In this document: positions 1-8,473 of the stretch, piece after piece
How the letters are laid out: each line of letters begins with the position of its first letter
Numbering within the stretch: the first letter of the stretch is position 1
Assembly: GCF_011758765.1 (NCBI RefSeq)
Contig: NZ_JAANOU010000001.1
Location: forward strand, 4,526,001-4,590,000
DNA: 64,000 bases
Direction of reading: 5' to 3'
From: Amycolatopsis viridis
GTDB lineage: Bacteria > Actinomycetota > Actinomycetes > Mycobacteriales > Pseudonocardiaceae
Notes under the pieces: model-generated
Told to the model about the DNA's origin: nothing
Databases searched by the model: none
Seen by the model: the letters and a program-made list of their open reading frames with translations, nothing else
Program-made: the position numbers and the translations under genes

Positions 1-1
1 G

Positions 2-463
2 CAGCTGGCGGACCGGGTGGACGCGATCACCGCCATGGACGACGTGAAACACCTGGATGTACGGCTGAACCTGGTGCCCCGGTGGCACAGTGCGGGCGTG
101 CTGTGCATCGGCGACGCCGCGCACGCGATGTCGCCCGTGGGCGGGTTCGGGATCAACCTGGCGGTACAGGACGCCGTGGCCACGGCCCGGTTGCTGGCCG
201 GCCCGCTGCGGCGCGGACGGGTGAGCGGACGGGACCTCGCGCGCGTCCAGCGCCGCCGGGTGGTGCCGACGATGCTGGTGCAGGCCATCCAGCGCGCCAT
301 GCACCGGGTGGTGATCCGCCCGGTGATCGAGGGCCGCCGGAACGGGCCGCCGCGCGCGCTGGTGGCGATGATGAACGCGGTACCGGCCGCGCGGTTCGTT
401 CCCGCCTACCTGGCCGGGGTGGGCTTGCTGCCGGAGCACGCACCGGACTGGGCGCGACGCTGA
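2..463 (+). CDS. FAD-dependent monooxygenase, C-terminal part (cut by window start)
   Basis: Only about 153 C-terminal residues are present and the frame is open from the first bases, so the 5' end lies outside the window. The segment GDAAHAMSP followed by GGFGINLAVQDA is the second FAD-contact (GD) motif of class A flavoprotein monooxygenases of the p-hydroxybenzoate hydroxylase/UbiH type. These enzymes use NAD(P)H and oxygen to hydroxylate aromatic or related substrates. The substrate cannot be read from this part. It converges with the FAH gene on the other strand. The 262-bp gap between them shows no gene and no clear terminator. Confidence 0.8.
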   Translation, partial: QLADRVDAITAMDDVKHLDVRLNLVPRWHSAGVLCIGDAAHAMSPVGGFGINLAVQDAVATARLLAGPLRRGRVSGRDLARVQRRRVVPTMLVQAIQRAMHRVVIRPVIEGRRNGPPRALVAMMNAVPAARFVPAYLAGVGLLPEHAPDWARR

Positions 464-725
464 ACCACCGGGACATGGGGCGCCGGCTCAGCAGCCGCCA
501 CCCGCAGCAAGACGGCACCGGCCACGCACCGGACCTCTGCCGCCCCGATCTCCAGCCCGCGCCGCCCCCTGGCAACGAAAACGGAACGGCGGCACCCAGA
601 CCTCCCCAACCGCCATCCGGCAACCCGAACCAAGCCGTGCGGCGCCCCAGCCAACGGCCGGCGAAAAGATCAAGAGATCGTCCTCGCCGGACTTGGCGGG
701 GTGGTCGCTGGGGTGGGGTTGCCCG

Positions 726-1484
726 CTAGGCGTTCTGGACCGGGTTGGTCAGGGTGCCGATGCCCTCGATCGTGATCGAGACGGCCTGGCCGTCGGTGAT
801 CTGGCCGACGCCGGCCGGGGTGCCGGTCAGGATGACGTCCCCGGGCAGCAGCGTCATCACGCCGGACACGAACTCGACCAGCTCCGGGATCTTGTGGATC
901 AGCAGCGAGGTGCGTGAGTCCTGCTTGACCTCGCCGTCGACCTCGGTGCGGATCGCCAGGTCGGACGGGTCCACCGCGGTCTCGATCCACGGGCCCAGCG
1001 GGCAGAACGTGTCGAACCCCTTCGCTCGGCCCCACTGGCCGTCGCTCTTCTGCAGGTCCCGCGCGCTGACGTCGTTGGCGATCGTGTAGCCCAGGATCAC
1101 CGCCGGCGCCTGCGCGGCTTTCACGTTGCGCACCGGCTGGCCGATCACCACGGCCAGCTCGCCCTCGAAGTCGACCCGCTGGGACGCGGCCGGCAGCTTG
1201 ATGGCGGCGTTCGGGCCGATGACGCTCGTCGACGGCTTGAGGAACATCATCGGCGACTCGGGCACCTCGTTGCCGAGCTCCGCCGCGTGCTCGGCGTAGT
1301 TCCGCCCGATCGCGATGACCTTCGAGGGCAGGATCGGCGCGAGGAGCCGCACGTCGGCCAGCGCGAACCGCTTACCCGTGTAGTTCGGCTGTCCGAACGG
1401 GTGGTCGGCGATTTCCAGGAGCTCGTCGCCGTCGACGGACACGAAGGCGACCCCACCGGCATGAGCAACTCGAGCTAGACGCAC
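726..1484 (-). CDS. Fumarylacetoacetate hydrolase family protein
   Basis: 252-residue FAH-fold protein. Visible family marks are IGRNYAEHAAELG, the metal-binding run VDFEGELAVVIG (acidic residues of the E-x-E type), GYTIANDVSARDLQ and the C-terminal LLPGDVILTGTPAGVG. Members hydrolyse or decarboxylate 2-oxo acids in aromatic-compound degradation, or act as acylpyruvases or oxaloacetate decarboxylases. The exact substrate is not readable. The start is GTG at 1484: a TAGGCT -10 box lies 6 nt upstream and there is no ribosome site, so the mRNA is probably leaderless. M. tuberculosis has an FAH gene (Rv2993c) in the corresponding place near leuB. Confidence 0.88.
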   Translation of the reverse strand: MRLARVAHAGGVAFVSVDGDELLEIADHPFGQPNYTGKRFALADVRLLAPILPSKVIAIGRNYAEHAAELGNEVPESPMMFLKPSTSVIGPNAAIKLPAASQRVDFEGELAVVIGQPVRNVKAAQAPAVILGYTIANDVSARDLQKSDGQWGRAKGFDTFCPLGPWIETAVDPSDLAIRTEVDGEVKQDSRTSLLIHKIPELVEFVSGVMTLLPGDVILTGTPAGVGQITDGQAVSITIEGIGTLTNPVQNA

Positions 1485-1490
1485 ACACCC

Positions 1491-1496
1491 AGCCTA
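1491..1496 (-). promoter_or_regulatory. -10 box of FAH gene, probable leaderless start
   Basis: Minus-strand TAGGCT ends 6 nt before the GTG at 1484, so the transcript would begin at or next to the start codon. No Shine-Dalgarno sequence is present. No clear -35 box was recognised. Confidence 0.4.
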
Positions 1497-1562
1497 ACCA
1501 GCACCGCTCCCCCGCCACCGGGGTGGTGGCCACCCCGGACCGGCGAGTGCCAGTATCGGCGG

Positions 1563-1985
1563 ATGGATCATCTCGTCGTCGCCGCGGAACCGGACCTGAC
1601 CACGGACGAGCTGCTGCCGCTGTACGAGTCCGTCGGCTGGTCGGCCTACACCCGCCGCCCCGAACAGCTGCGCACCGCGATCGCGGGCTCGTCCTATGTG
1701 GTCACCGCGCGGCGGGCCGGGCGCCTGGCCGGCCTGGCCCGCGCGCTCTCCGACGACGCGACGATCTGCTACCTGCAGGACGTGCTCGTGCACCCGGACG
1801 AACAACGGCGCGGTATCGGCCGCGCGCTCGTGCGGGCGGTGCTGGACCGCTACGCCGCGGTGCGCCAGAAGGTGCTGCTCACCGATGACGAACCCGCGCA
1901 GCGCGCCTTCTACGAAAGCCTCGGCTACGCCGAGATCCGCGACTTCGGCGAGGGCACGCTGCGCGCGTTCGTCCGGTTCGACTGA
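1563..1985 (+). CDS. GNAT family N-acetyltransferase
   Basis: 140 residues, the usual size for a single GNAT domain. The acetyl-CoA pyrophosphate loop is visible as VHPDEQRRGIGRALV (about residues 78-92), preceded by the beta-4 strand YLQDVLV and followed by FYESLGY, typical of motif B. The protein acetylates an unknown amine. ATG at 1563 is chosen because the domain begins soon after it. It is divergent from the FAH gene across 78 bp and converges with cimA, whose stop is 12 bp from its own. Confidence 0.88.
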   Translation: MDHLVVAAEPDLTTDELLPLYESVGWSAYTRRPEQLRTAIAGSSYVVTARRAGRLAGLARALSDDATICYLQDVLVHPDEQRRGIGRALVRAVLDRYAAVRQKVLLTDDEPAQRAFYESLGYAEIRDFGEGTLRAFVRFD

Positions 1986-1997
1986 GGACCGCGTCCC

Positions 1998-3599
1998 TCA
2001 GACCCGCAGGCTCTTGTGCACCAGCGCGTCGCACATCGCGAGCCAGCTCGCCTCCACGATGCTGCCGTGCACGCCGACCGTCGTCCATTCCTGGTCGCCG
2101 TCGCCGGACTTCAGCAGCACCCGGGTGACCGCGTCGGTGCCCGGGTCGCTGAGCAGGATCCGCACCTTGTAGTCGGCCAGCTCCACGCTGTCCAGCCAGG
2201 GCAGCGACGGCGACAGCGCCTTGCGCAGCGCGACGTCCAGCGCGTGCACCGGTCCGTTGCCCTCGGCCGTGGCGATCACCCGCTCACCACCGACGTGCAC
2301 CTTCACCGTCGCCTCGGAGACGACCTCGCCGTCACCGCGGTGGTCGAGCACGACGCGGTAGGACTCCAGGGTGAACGGGGGCTCGACCGGGCCGTCGACC
2401 TCGTTGCGCAGCAACAGTTCCAGCGACGCGTCGGCGGCTTCGAACGACCAGCCCTCCGCCTCCATCCGCTTCACCTTCGTCACCACGCTGGTGACCGCGT
2501 CCGGCCGGCCGGCAAGGTCCACCCCGAGCTCACGTCCCTTGAGCTCCAGGCTGGCCCTGCCGGCCATCTCGGTGACCAGGACCCGCATGTCGTTGCCGAC
2601 GGAAGCTGGATCGATGTGGTTGTACAACAACGGATCCACCTTGATCGCGCTCGCGTGCAGCCCCGCCTTGTGGGCGAAGGCCGACGCCCCGACGTAGGCC
2701 TGGTGGGTGTCGGGGGCGATGTTCGCGATTTCGGCAAGAGCATGGGAGACGCGGGTCAGCTCGGCCTCGGCTCCGGTCGGGAGCACGGGCATGCCGAGCT
2801 TGGCCACGAGGTTCCCCGTCACGGCGAACAGGTCGGCGTTGCCGGCCCGTTCCCCGTAGCCGTTGGCGGTGCACTGCACGTGCGTCGCGCCGGCCTGGAC
2901 CGCCGCGATGCTGTTGGCCACCGCGCAGGACGTGTCGTCCTGGCAGTGGATGCCGAGCCGGAAGCCGGTGCGCGCGGCCACCTCCCGCACGGTGTCGGCG
3001 ACCCCCAGCGGCAGCTGCCCGCCGTTGGTGTCGCACAGCACGACGACGTCCGCGCCGGCGGTGTACCCGGCGTCGAGGACGCGCAGCGCGGTGTCCGGGT
3101 CGAACGCGTATCCGTCGAAGAAGTGCTCGGCGTCGAGGAAAACGCGGCGTCCTTCCCCTACGAGGAAGGACACGGTGTCGGCCACCATCGCGCACGCCTC
3201 GTCGACGTCGACGCGCAGCGCGCGCTCGATGTGGCGGCGGTCGGCCTTCGCGACCAGCGTCACCACCGGGGCCCGCGAGTCGAGCAACGCCCGCACCTGG
3301 CCGTCCCGCGCCGCGGTCGTGCCGGCCTTGCGCGTCGATCCGAACGCGACGAGCACCGCGTGCTTGAGCACCAGCTCGCCGTCCGCGGCACGCGCGAAGA
3401 ACTCGGTGTCCTTGGGCAGCGCGCCGGGCCAGCCACCCTCGATGAACCCGACACCGAGCTCGTCGAGCAACCCCGCGACCGCCAGCTTGTCGGCCACCGA
3501 GTAGGAGATGCCCTCACGCTGAGCACCGTCCCGCAACGTCGTGTCGTACAGGTGGAAGTCGTCACCGAGCGGCAGTCCGGCAGGCTCCGTGCGGGTCAC
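1998..3599 (-). CDS. cimA: Citramalate synthase
   Basis: About 533 residues, a DRE-TIM metallolyase with the DTTLRDGAQREG substrate/metal motif near the N-terminus, FIEGGWPG, the metal ligands in GIHCQDDTSCA and the NGYGERAGNADL stretch, plus a C-terminal LeuA-type regulatory domain. The pattern DGAQREG...EGGWPG fits the long citramalate synthase group (pyruvate plus acetyl-CoA to citramalate, threonine-independent isoleucine synthesis) better than LeuA or homocitrate synthase. An ATG at 3605 directly abuts AAGGAG (3606-3611), while GTG at 3599 has the proper 6-nt spacing, so GTG is preferred. An Ile-rich leader peptide and attenuator lie upstream, which fits isoleucine control. leuB is next upstream, and LeuB-type enzymes also process citramalate-derived methylmalate. 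Confidence 0.88.
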   Translation of the reverse strand: MTRTEPAGLPLGDDFHLYDTTLRDGAQREGISYSVADKLAVAGLLDELGVGFIEGGWPGALPKDTEFFARAADGELVLKHAVLVAFGSTRKAGTTAARDGQVRALLDSRAPVVTLVAKADRRHIERALRVDVDEACAMVADTVSFLVGEGRRVFLDAEHFFDGYAFDPDTALRVLDAGYTAGADVVVLCDTNGGQLPLGVADTVREVAARTGFRLGIHCQDDTSCAVANSIAAVQAGATHVQCTANGYGERAGNADLFAVTGNLVAKLGMPVLPTGAEAELTRVSHALAEIANIAPDTHQAYVGASAFAHKAGLHASAIKVDPLLYNHIDPASVGNDMRVLVTEMAGRASLELKGRELGVDLAGRPDAVTSVVTKVKRMEAEGWSFEAADASLELLLRNEVDGPVEPPFTLESYRVVLDHRGDGEVVSEATVKVHVGGERVIATAEGNGPVHALDVALRKALSPSLPWLDSVELADYKVRILLSDPGTDAVTRVLLKSGDGDQEWTTVGVHGSIVEASWLAMCDALVHKSLRV

Positions 3600-3638
3600 G
3601 GTCATCTCCTTGCGGTAGTGGTCGGCTTCTCGGGCAAC

Positions 3639-3706
3639 AAAAAAACCTCCCGCGGATGCGAGAGGTCTGCGCGCCAGGTGTCCGATGCGGACACTACCCG
3701 GCGCGC
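3639..3706 (-). terminator. cimA attenuator: leader hairpin plus intrinsic terminator
   Basis: Two successive hairpins lie between the leader peptide and cimA on the minus strand. The first (3669-3706) has outer arms GGCGCGC/GCGCGCC and an inner TGTCCG-CAT-CGGACA stem, and its 5' arm lies inside the last codons of the leader. The second is a terminator: ACCTC/GAGGT and CGC/GCG arms (3645-3666, one C-A mismatch, GGAT loop) followed by seven T at 3645-3639. This is a translation-coupled attenuator layout. Which alternative pairing acts as antiterminator is not resolved by eye. Confidence 0.78.
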
Positions 3707-3738
3707 CTGCCGATAATGATCACGGCGGAAGAAGCCAT
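3694..3738 (-). CDS. Ile/Val-rich leader peptide of cimA attenuator (14 aa)
   Basis: Reads MASSAVIIIGRRAG and stop. The run Val-Ile-Ile-Ile (GTG ATC ATT ATC) sits just before the first hairpin arm, where a ribosome stalled for charged tRNA-Ile would mask it. The ATG is the seventh base after the candidate -10 box and has no ribosome site, so translation is probably leaderless. The product is a sensor of Ile/Val-tRNA charging, not a functional protein. Isoleucine codons before an isoleucine-pathway gene are a strong functional match. Confidence 0.8.
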   Translation of the reverse strand: MASSAVIIIGRRAG

Positions 3739-3744
3739 ACCGGC

Positions 3745-3774
3745 ATCATGCCACATCCACGCGGTCGGAGGCAA
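3745..3774 (-). promoter_or_regulatory. Promoter of cimA leader
   Basis: Minus strand: -35 TTGCCT (3774-3769), 18-bp spacer, -10 CATGAT (3750-3745). The predicted first base coincides with the ATG of the leader peptide at 3738. The -35 uses two T of the leuB terminator tract, so the cimA promoter directly abuts the end of the leuB unit. Confidence 0.5.
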
Positions 3775-3817
3775 AAAGCGGTGGAGGCCACCCCCGGGAC
3801 CCGGGGATGGCCTCCAC
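3773..3817 (-). terminator. leuB intrinsic terminator
   Basis: 18-bp near-perfect inverted repeat starting GTGGAGGCC (arms 3781-3798 and 3800-3817, one G-U position), followed on the minus strand by CGC and five T. It lies 13 bp after the leuB stop, so cimA expression must depend on its own promoter. Confidence 0.75.
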
Positions 3818-3830
3818 GTGGCGGGAACGG

Positions 3831-4874
3831 TCAGGCGACGGGCCGCGTGTTCGACGAGACCAGGGCCGCCAGCCGGTCGCCGATCGCCTGGGTGGTGCCG
3901 GGGTTGGCCTGGTCGCGGGTCGCCAGGTCGAAGGCGACGGACGCCTCGATCCGGCGGGCCGCCTCGCGCTGGCCCAGGTGGTCCAGCAGCAGCGACACCG
4001 ACAGCACGGCGGCGGTCGGGTCGGCGATGCCCTGCCCGGCGATGTCCGGCGCGCTGCCGTGCACCGGCTCGAACATGCTCGGGTTGCGGCGCGTGATGTC
4101 CAGGTTGCCGCTGGCCGCCAGGCCGATGCCGCCGGTGACCGCGGCCGCGAGGTCGGTGATGATGTCGCCGAAGAGGTTGTCGGTGACGATCACGTCGAAG
4201 CGGCTCGGGTCGGTCACCATGTGGATGGTCGCGGCGTCGACGTGCGAGTAGGAAACCGTGACGTCCGGGTGCTCGAGCGACACCTCCTCGACGATCCGCG
4301 ACCACAGCGACCCGGCGTGCAGCAGCACGTTGGTCTTGTGCACCAGCGTGAGGTGCTTGCGCGGCCGCTCCTCGGCCCGCTTGAACGCGTCGGAGACCAC
4401 GCGCCGGATGCCGAACGCGGTGTTGACGCTCACCTCGGTGGCGATCTCGTGCTCGGTGTCCTTGCGCAGCAGGCCACCGTTGCCGGCGTACGGACCCTCG
4501 GTGCCCTCGCGCACCACCACCATGTCGATCTCGGCGTTCGGGTCGGCCAGCGGGCCACGCACCCCCGGGTAGAGCTTGGCCGGGCGCAGGTTCACGTGGT
4601 GGTCCAGCTCGAACCGCAGGCGCAGCAGCAGGCCCCGCTCCAGGATGCCGCTGGGCACGGTCGGGTCACCGACCGCGCCGAGCAGGATCGCGTCGTGCTG
4701 CCGGAGCTCGCCCAGGACCGACTCGGGGAGCAGCTCACCGGTGGCGTGCCAGCGGGCCGCGCCGAGGTCGTAGTTCGTGTACTCCACTGTCGGAGCGACC
4801 TCGCCGAGTACCTTCAGGGCCTCGGTGATCACTTCGGGTCCGATCCCATCACCTGGGATCACCGCCAGCCGCAT
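3831..4874 (-). CDS. leuB: 3-isopropylmalate dehydrogenase
   Basis: 347 residues, the usual length. N-terminal PGDGIGPEV and central [19 protein letters not shown] and [16 protein letters not shown] are the nucleotide and substrate signatures of the isocitrate/isopropylmalate dehydrogenase family. It oxidises 3-isopropylmalate to 2-oxoisocaproate with NAD+ in leucine synthesis. The same enzyme class can serve the citramalate route to isoleucine, which fits its neighbour cimA. ATG at 4874 has a good ribosome site, GGAGG, 7 nt upstream. A strong terminator follows, so leuB and cimA are separate transcripts. Confidence 0.95.
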   Translation of the reverse strand: MRLAVIPGDGIGPEVITEALKVLGEVAPTVEYTNYDLGAARWHATGELLPESVLGELRQHDAILLGAVGDPTVPSGILERGLLLRLRFELDHHVNLRPAKLYPGVRGPLADPNAEIDMVVVREGTEGPYAGNGGLLRKDTEHEIATEVSVNTAFGIRRVVSDAFKRAEERPRKHLTLVHKTNVLLHAGSLWSRIVEEVSLEHPDVTVSYSHVDAATIHMVTDPSRFDVIVTDNLFGDIITDLAAAVTGGIGLAASGNLDITRRNPSMFEPVHGSAPDIAGQGIADPTAAVLSVSLLLDHLGQREAARRIEASVAFDLATRDQANPGTTQAIGDRLAALVSSNTRPVA

Positions 4875-5052
4875 CAGACACCTCCGTCGATCAGGGCCAC
4901 GGCGCTCGTTCGCGCCCGTTTGCCCACATACTCCAGCGACGGCAGGTTACCGGCTGTCGCCAACGGACCGAAGTGGCACCACCCTTATGACGGAATCTCC
5001 CGATAAGTGAGACACCCGGACGGCGGAGTCACCCGCCGGCCGGGGGCCACCG

Positions 5053-8000
5053 TCAGCCCAACGGACCTCCGTCGACCCGGATCACGCTCACCCGGTTGCC
5101 GTTGCCGTCGTGGTGTTTCAGCGCCAGCAGCCCGAGCACCGCATCCTGCTGCGCGGACACCGGGTTGCGGGTGACGGCCAGCGACGTGCCCGGCTCCGCC
5201 GCATAGCTCAGCGCGGCACCGCCGGTGCCGGACACCGAGTAGCCCGGGGCCAGCGCGTCGAACGTCATCGGCGTCTCGATCGAGTCGATGAGCCTGTTCT
5301 CACTGCTGGGAGCCACGTAGAAGCCGGTGGTGCCGACCGCGTAGCCGATCCGGTGCGAGGCGGCGTTCGGGTCGATGCCCAGCGCGGCGATGCTGACCGG
5401 CAACAGCACGACGTTGGTGTCGAACACGTTGGTGTCCACGTCGCCGAGCTGGCCGTTGACCGCTTGGACGTCCACGGCCGGATAGCCCTCGGCGTTGAGG
5501 TCCACGGTCTTGACCAGCCACACGTCGGTGCCGCTCGGCTTCGTCACGTAGGACTCGAAGTCGGGCTTGCCGTCACCGGTGGTGTCGATGTCGACGAACG
5601 GGATCGTGTTGCTGCCCAGGTTCGCCCAGTTGCCCCAGGTCGAGATTCCGAAGGCGAGCAGCGCCTGATCCGGGTGGCCCTCCTGCCGGGCCTGCACGAT
5701 GTTCGACGCCACACCGGCGTACTGCAGATCGCCGCCCTTGGCGGTGTCGTTGATCGTGCAGCCGCCGGTGATCCGCCCGCGGCACTCCGGCAGCCGCGGC
5801 GACTGGCCCTGCAGCTCCAGGACGCTGATCAGCGACTCGTACCGCTGACTGCCGGTGCCCTGGTCGATCCCGCGGCCGCGGAGGGTGAACCGCGCGCTGT
5901 CGCCGCGGAAGTTCAGCGATCGCGGGGTGTCGATCGCGGACACCGGCTTCGGCGCCGAGTACACCGGTACCCGCAGCGCGGGACCGGCGCCGCCGGCCGG
6001 GGTCAGCACGACCCGTCCGGAGGCGTCGGCGACGAACTGCCGGGCCATCCCGCGCTGCTCGGTCGCGACCGTCGGATCGATCACCTTGCGCAGGGCCGCC
6101 GGATCGGTGATCCGCAGCGTGACGCGGACGCTCGCGGTGCCGTGCGGACGCAGCTGCACGGACTTGTCCGACAGCTGGTACTGCACGCCGGGCAGGGTGG
6201 TGATGCCCTCGTAGGCCACCGAGTAGCGGGCCGGCTGGTCGCCCTTGTTCACCACCTGGATCGTCTTGGTGAGAGTGGTGGCACGGTCGGCCTCGACGGT
6301 GCCGAAGGTGACGCTCACCGCGCCCCGGTCGTCCCGCGAGTAGGCCAGCACCTGGTCGGTCAGCGCGGCCTGCGTGTCCACCCGGCCGGCACCGGCGCGC
6401 TGCGGTGCGTAGGTCTTGCCGCCGGCCACGATGTCGTGCCCGGCGGTGTTCATCACCAGGGCCTTGATCTCCTCGACGGACCAGCCGGGGTGGGCCTGCC
6501 GCAGCAGCGCGGTGACGCCGGCGGTCAGCGGGGTGGCCATCGACGTGCCGGACAGGACGGTGCGATTGTTGCCGCTGCCGCGCAGGGCCGACGAAATCGT
6601 GTCACCGGGCGCCGACACGTCCGGCTTGACGGCCGGGCCGCGCACCCCGCGCGAGGTGAACGAGCTCGGGGTGTCCACAATCGACGGATCGGACGTCGGC
6701 AGGCTCGTCCGGCCCGCACCGGAGAGGCGGACGGTCAGCGTGCCCGCGTCCAGCGCCGGGCGGATCTGGTTCGTCGCCGAGGCGGTGAACTGGAACATCG
6801 GGATCGCCTCGTTGCCCGCGATGCCGGCGCCGAAGTGCTCGACACCCGAGGACAGCAGCACCCCCTTGGCGCCCGCGGCCTGCGCGTTGCCGGCGCGAGC
6901 GGCCGAACCGCAGGCGCGGGTGGCGTCGTTGTCGTCCCACTCCAGCCACGCGAACTTGCCCGCCACCGCGGCCTTGTCGGCGTCGGAGTAGGGCGCGCAG
7001 CCGTCCGCGTCGGCCGCGGACAGCTTCACCACCGGCGCGGTCACATCGAGCGTGTCGTAGCCGGTGAAGTTCTGGCTGTACTGGCCGCCCTTCGGGCCGG
7101 CGACCCCGGCGGGCGCGGTCACGTCCGCCGCGTCCCGCAGCACCGAGGCGTCCCGGCTGGACGCGACGGTGAGCGCCTCCGGCGTGTTGCCCGGCGAGCC
7201 GCCCACGTCGTAGAGGTCGCCACCGTTGCCCTCGGCGATCACCGGCAGCACGTTGTTCGCGGCGAGCTTGCGCACGAACAGCGAGTCCGGGTCGTCCGGT
7301 GCACCGAAGTCGCTGCCCAGCGAGAGGTTGACGATGTCGAGGTGGTCGTCGAAGTCACCGTCGCCGTTCGGGTCCAGCGCCCAGTCCAGGGCCTGCGAGG
7401 TGGCGTTCGTGGAACCGTGGCAGCCGAACACCTTGATCGCGTACAGCGACGCCTTCGGCGCCATGCCCGGGCCGATCTTCAGCGCGGTCAGCGAGTCGGC
7501 GGTGAGCCTGCCGTAGTCGCCGGTGAAGGTGCTGCCGTCGGCGTTGACGCCGTACCCGGCGATCGTGCCGGCCACATGGGTACCGTGCTCACCGCAGGCG
7601 AGCGGGTTCGGGTCCGGCTTCGGGGTGTCCGCGCCGGCAGTAGCCGCGTCGTAGTCGTCGCCGACCAGGTCGGTGCCGCCGACCACCTTGGCGTTGGGGA
7701 ACAGCGGGTTCGGGGCGGCCCGGTCCACGGCGTCGTAGGCCGCCTTGGTGCCCGGGCCGCCGAAGTCCGCGTGGGTGTAGTCGATGCCGTCGTCGATGAC
7801 GCCGACCCGGACGCCGTCGCCGAAACGGCCGGTCTGCTGCCACGCGGTCAGCGTGCCGGTCAGCTGCGCGGTGCTGGAGTTGCTGCGGGTCTTGGGCACG
7901 ACCGGGCGGATCGACGCGACGTCCGGCCGCGCGGCCAGTTCGCGGATCTTGGCGGCGTCGGCGGTCACCACCACGCCGGACACGGCGTTGGCGGTCGAGT

Positions 8001-8364
8001 ACCGGACCTGGGTGCTCGCGTCCAGTGAGCGCAGCTGGCCCAGCACCGAGTTCACCGCCCCGGCCACCCCGGCCTTCGCGTTGTTCGCCGCCTGCTTCGC
8101 GCGGTCCTTGCCCGCGCCGCGCTCGGCGTTGAAGGCGTCCACCGCGGGCTGCTGGGTGAGCTCGACGAAAGCGGTCGTGCGGCCCTGTGCCGCAGCGAGC
8201 CGGGGTGGCAGCTTGCCCGGCAGACCGGTCCCGGCCACCTTGGCCGCGGGCACGCCGGGCGCGAGCGGCTCGTCCTGAGCCGCCGCGCTGCCCGTCGCGA
8301 AACCGGTGGCGGCCAGCGCGGCGGCGAAGACGGCCGCGAGCGACCGCCGGGTCCCGATTCTCAT
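5053..8364 (-). CDS. Secreted S8 (subtilisin-family) serine protease
   Basis: About 1103 residues. The start is an Arg-containing Sec signal peptide (MRIGTRRSLAAVFAAALAAT...) ending near SAAAQDEP. An I9-type propeptide region follows, then the catalytic triad: Asp in VIDDGIDYTH (about residue 191), His in GEHGTHVAGT (about 260) and Ser in LSGTSMATP (about 608). The roughly 350-residue gap between His and Ser contains a PA-like insert (FTGYDTLDV...GVLLSSG). About 450 C-terminal residues form beta-rich domains of uncertain family. It is likely an extracellular protease. ATG at 8364 is preferred over an in-frame TTG at 8391, since the signal peptide begins there and GAGGG lies upstream. No partner gene is adjacent. 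Confidence 0.9.
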   Translation of the reverse strand: MRIGTRRSLAAVFAAALAATGFATGSAAAQDEPLAPGVPAAKVAGTGLPGKLPPRLAAAQGRTTAFVELTQQPAVDAFNAERGAGKDRAKQAANNAKAGVAGAVNSVLGQLRSLDASTQVRYSTANAVSGVVVTADAAKIRELAARPDVASIRPVVPKTRSNSSTAQLTGTLTAWQQTGRFGDGVRVGVIDDGIDYTHADFGGPGTKAAYDAVDRAAPNPLFPNAKVVGGTDLVGDDYDAATAGADTPKPDPNPLACGEHGTHVAGTIAGYGVNADGSTFTGDYGRLTADSLTALKIGPGMAPKASLYAIKVFGCHGSTNATSQALDWALDPNGDGDFDDHLDIVNLSLGSDFGAPDDPDSLFVRKLAANNVLPVIAEGNGGDLYDVGGSPGNTPEALTVASSRDASVLRDAADVTAPAGVAGPKGGQYSQNFTGYDTLDVTAPVVKLSAADADGCAPYSDADKAAVAGKFAWLEWDDNDATRACGSAARAGNAQAAGAKGVLLSSGVEHFGAGIAGNEAIPMFQFTASATNQIRPALDAGTLTVRLSGAGRTSLPTSDPSIVDTPSSFTSRGVRGPAVKPDVSAPGDTISSALRGSGNNRTVLSGTSMATPLTAGVTALLRQAHPGWSVEEIKALVMNTAGHDIVAGGKTYAPQRAGAGRVDTQAALTDQVLAYSRDDRGAVSVTFGTVEADRATTLTKTIQVVNKGDQPARYSVAYEGITTLPGVQYQLSDKSVQLRPHGTASVRVTLRITDPAALRKVIDPTVATEQRGMARQFVADASGRVVLTPAGGAGPALRVPVYSAPKPVSAIDTPRSLNFRGDSARFTLRGRGIDQGTGSQRYESLISVLELQGQSPRLPECRGRITGGCTINDTAKGGDLQYAGVASNIVQARQEGHPDQALLAFGISTWGNWANLGSNTIPFVDIDTTGDGKPDFESYVTKPSGTDVWLVKTVDLNAEGYPAVDVQAVNGQLGDVDTNVFDTNVVLLPVSIAALGIDPNAASHRIGYAVGTTGFYVAPSSENRLIDSIETPMTFDALAPGYSVSGTGGAALSYAAEPGTSLAVTRNPVSAQQDAVLGLLALKHHDGNGNRVSVIRVDGGPLG

Positions 8365-8368
8365 GCTT

Positions 8369-8406
8369 GTTCGCACCCTCACTCCGATCAACGCGAGGGT
8401 GCGAAC
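8369..8406. promoter_or_regulatory. Perfect 12-bp inverted repeat in protease leader
   Basis: GTTCGCACCCTC (8369-8380) and GAGGGTGCGAAC (8395-8406) are exact complements around a 14-nt loop, immediately upstream of the protease ATG. On the mRNA the 3' arm holds the candidate GAGGG ribosome site, so the hairpin could limit translation. As DNA it could be an operator. There is no T-tract for termination. Confidence 0.55.
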
Positions 8407-8473
8407 TTAGCCGGTGCGCCGCGGACGCGACTAGAGCGGATCGGAGTAATCAGACTTTGGGAGGTATCCCGCG

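Noticed and set aside
3606-3738. T-box riboswitch upstream of cimA or ilvB
   Set aside because: No T-box consensus or specifier stem is visible, and short leader peptides with the matching codons explain both regions.
5110-8028. 972-codon plus-strand frame opposite the subtilase
   Set aside because: The minus strand has a complete catalytic triad and signal peptide; the plus frame is a low-complexity Arg/Val/Gly shadow.
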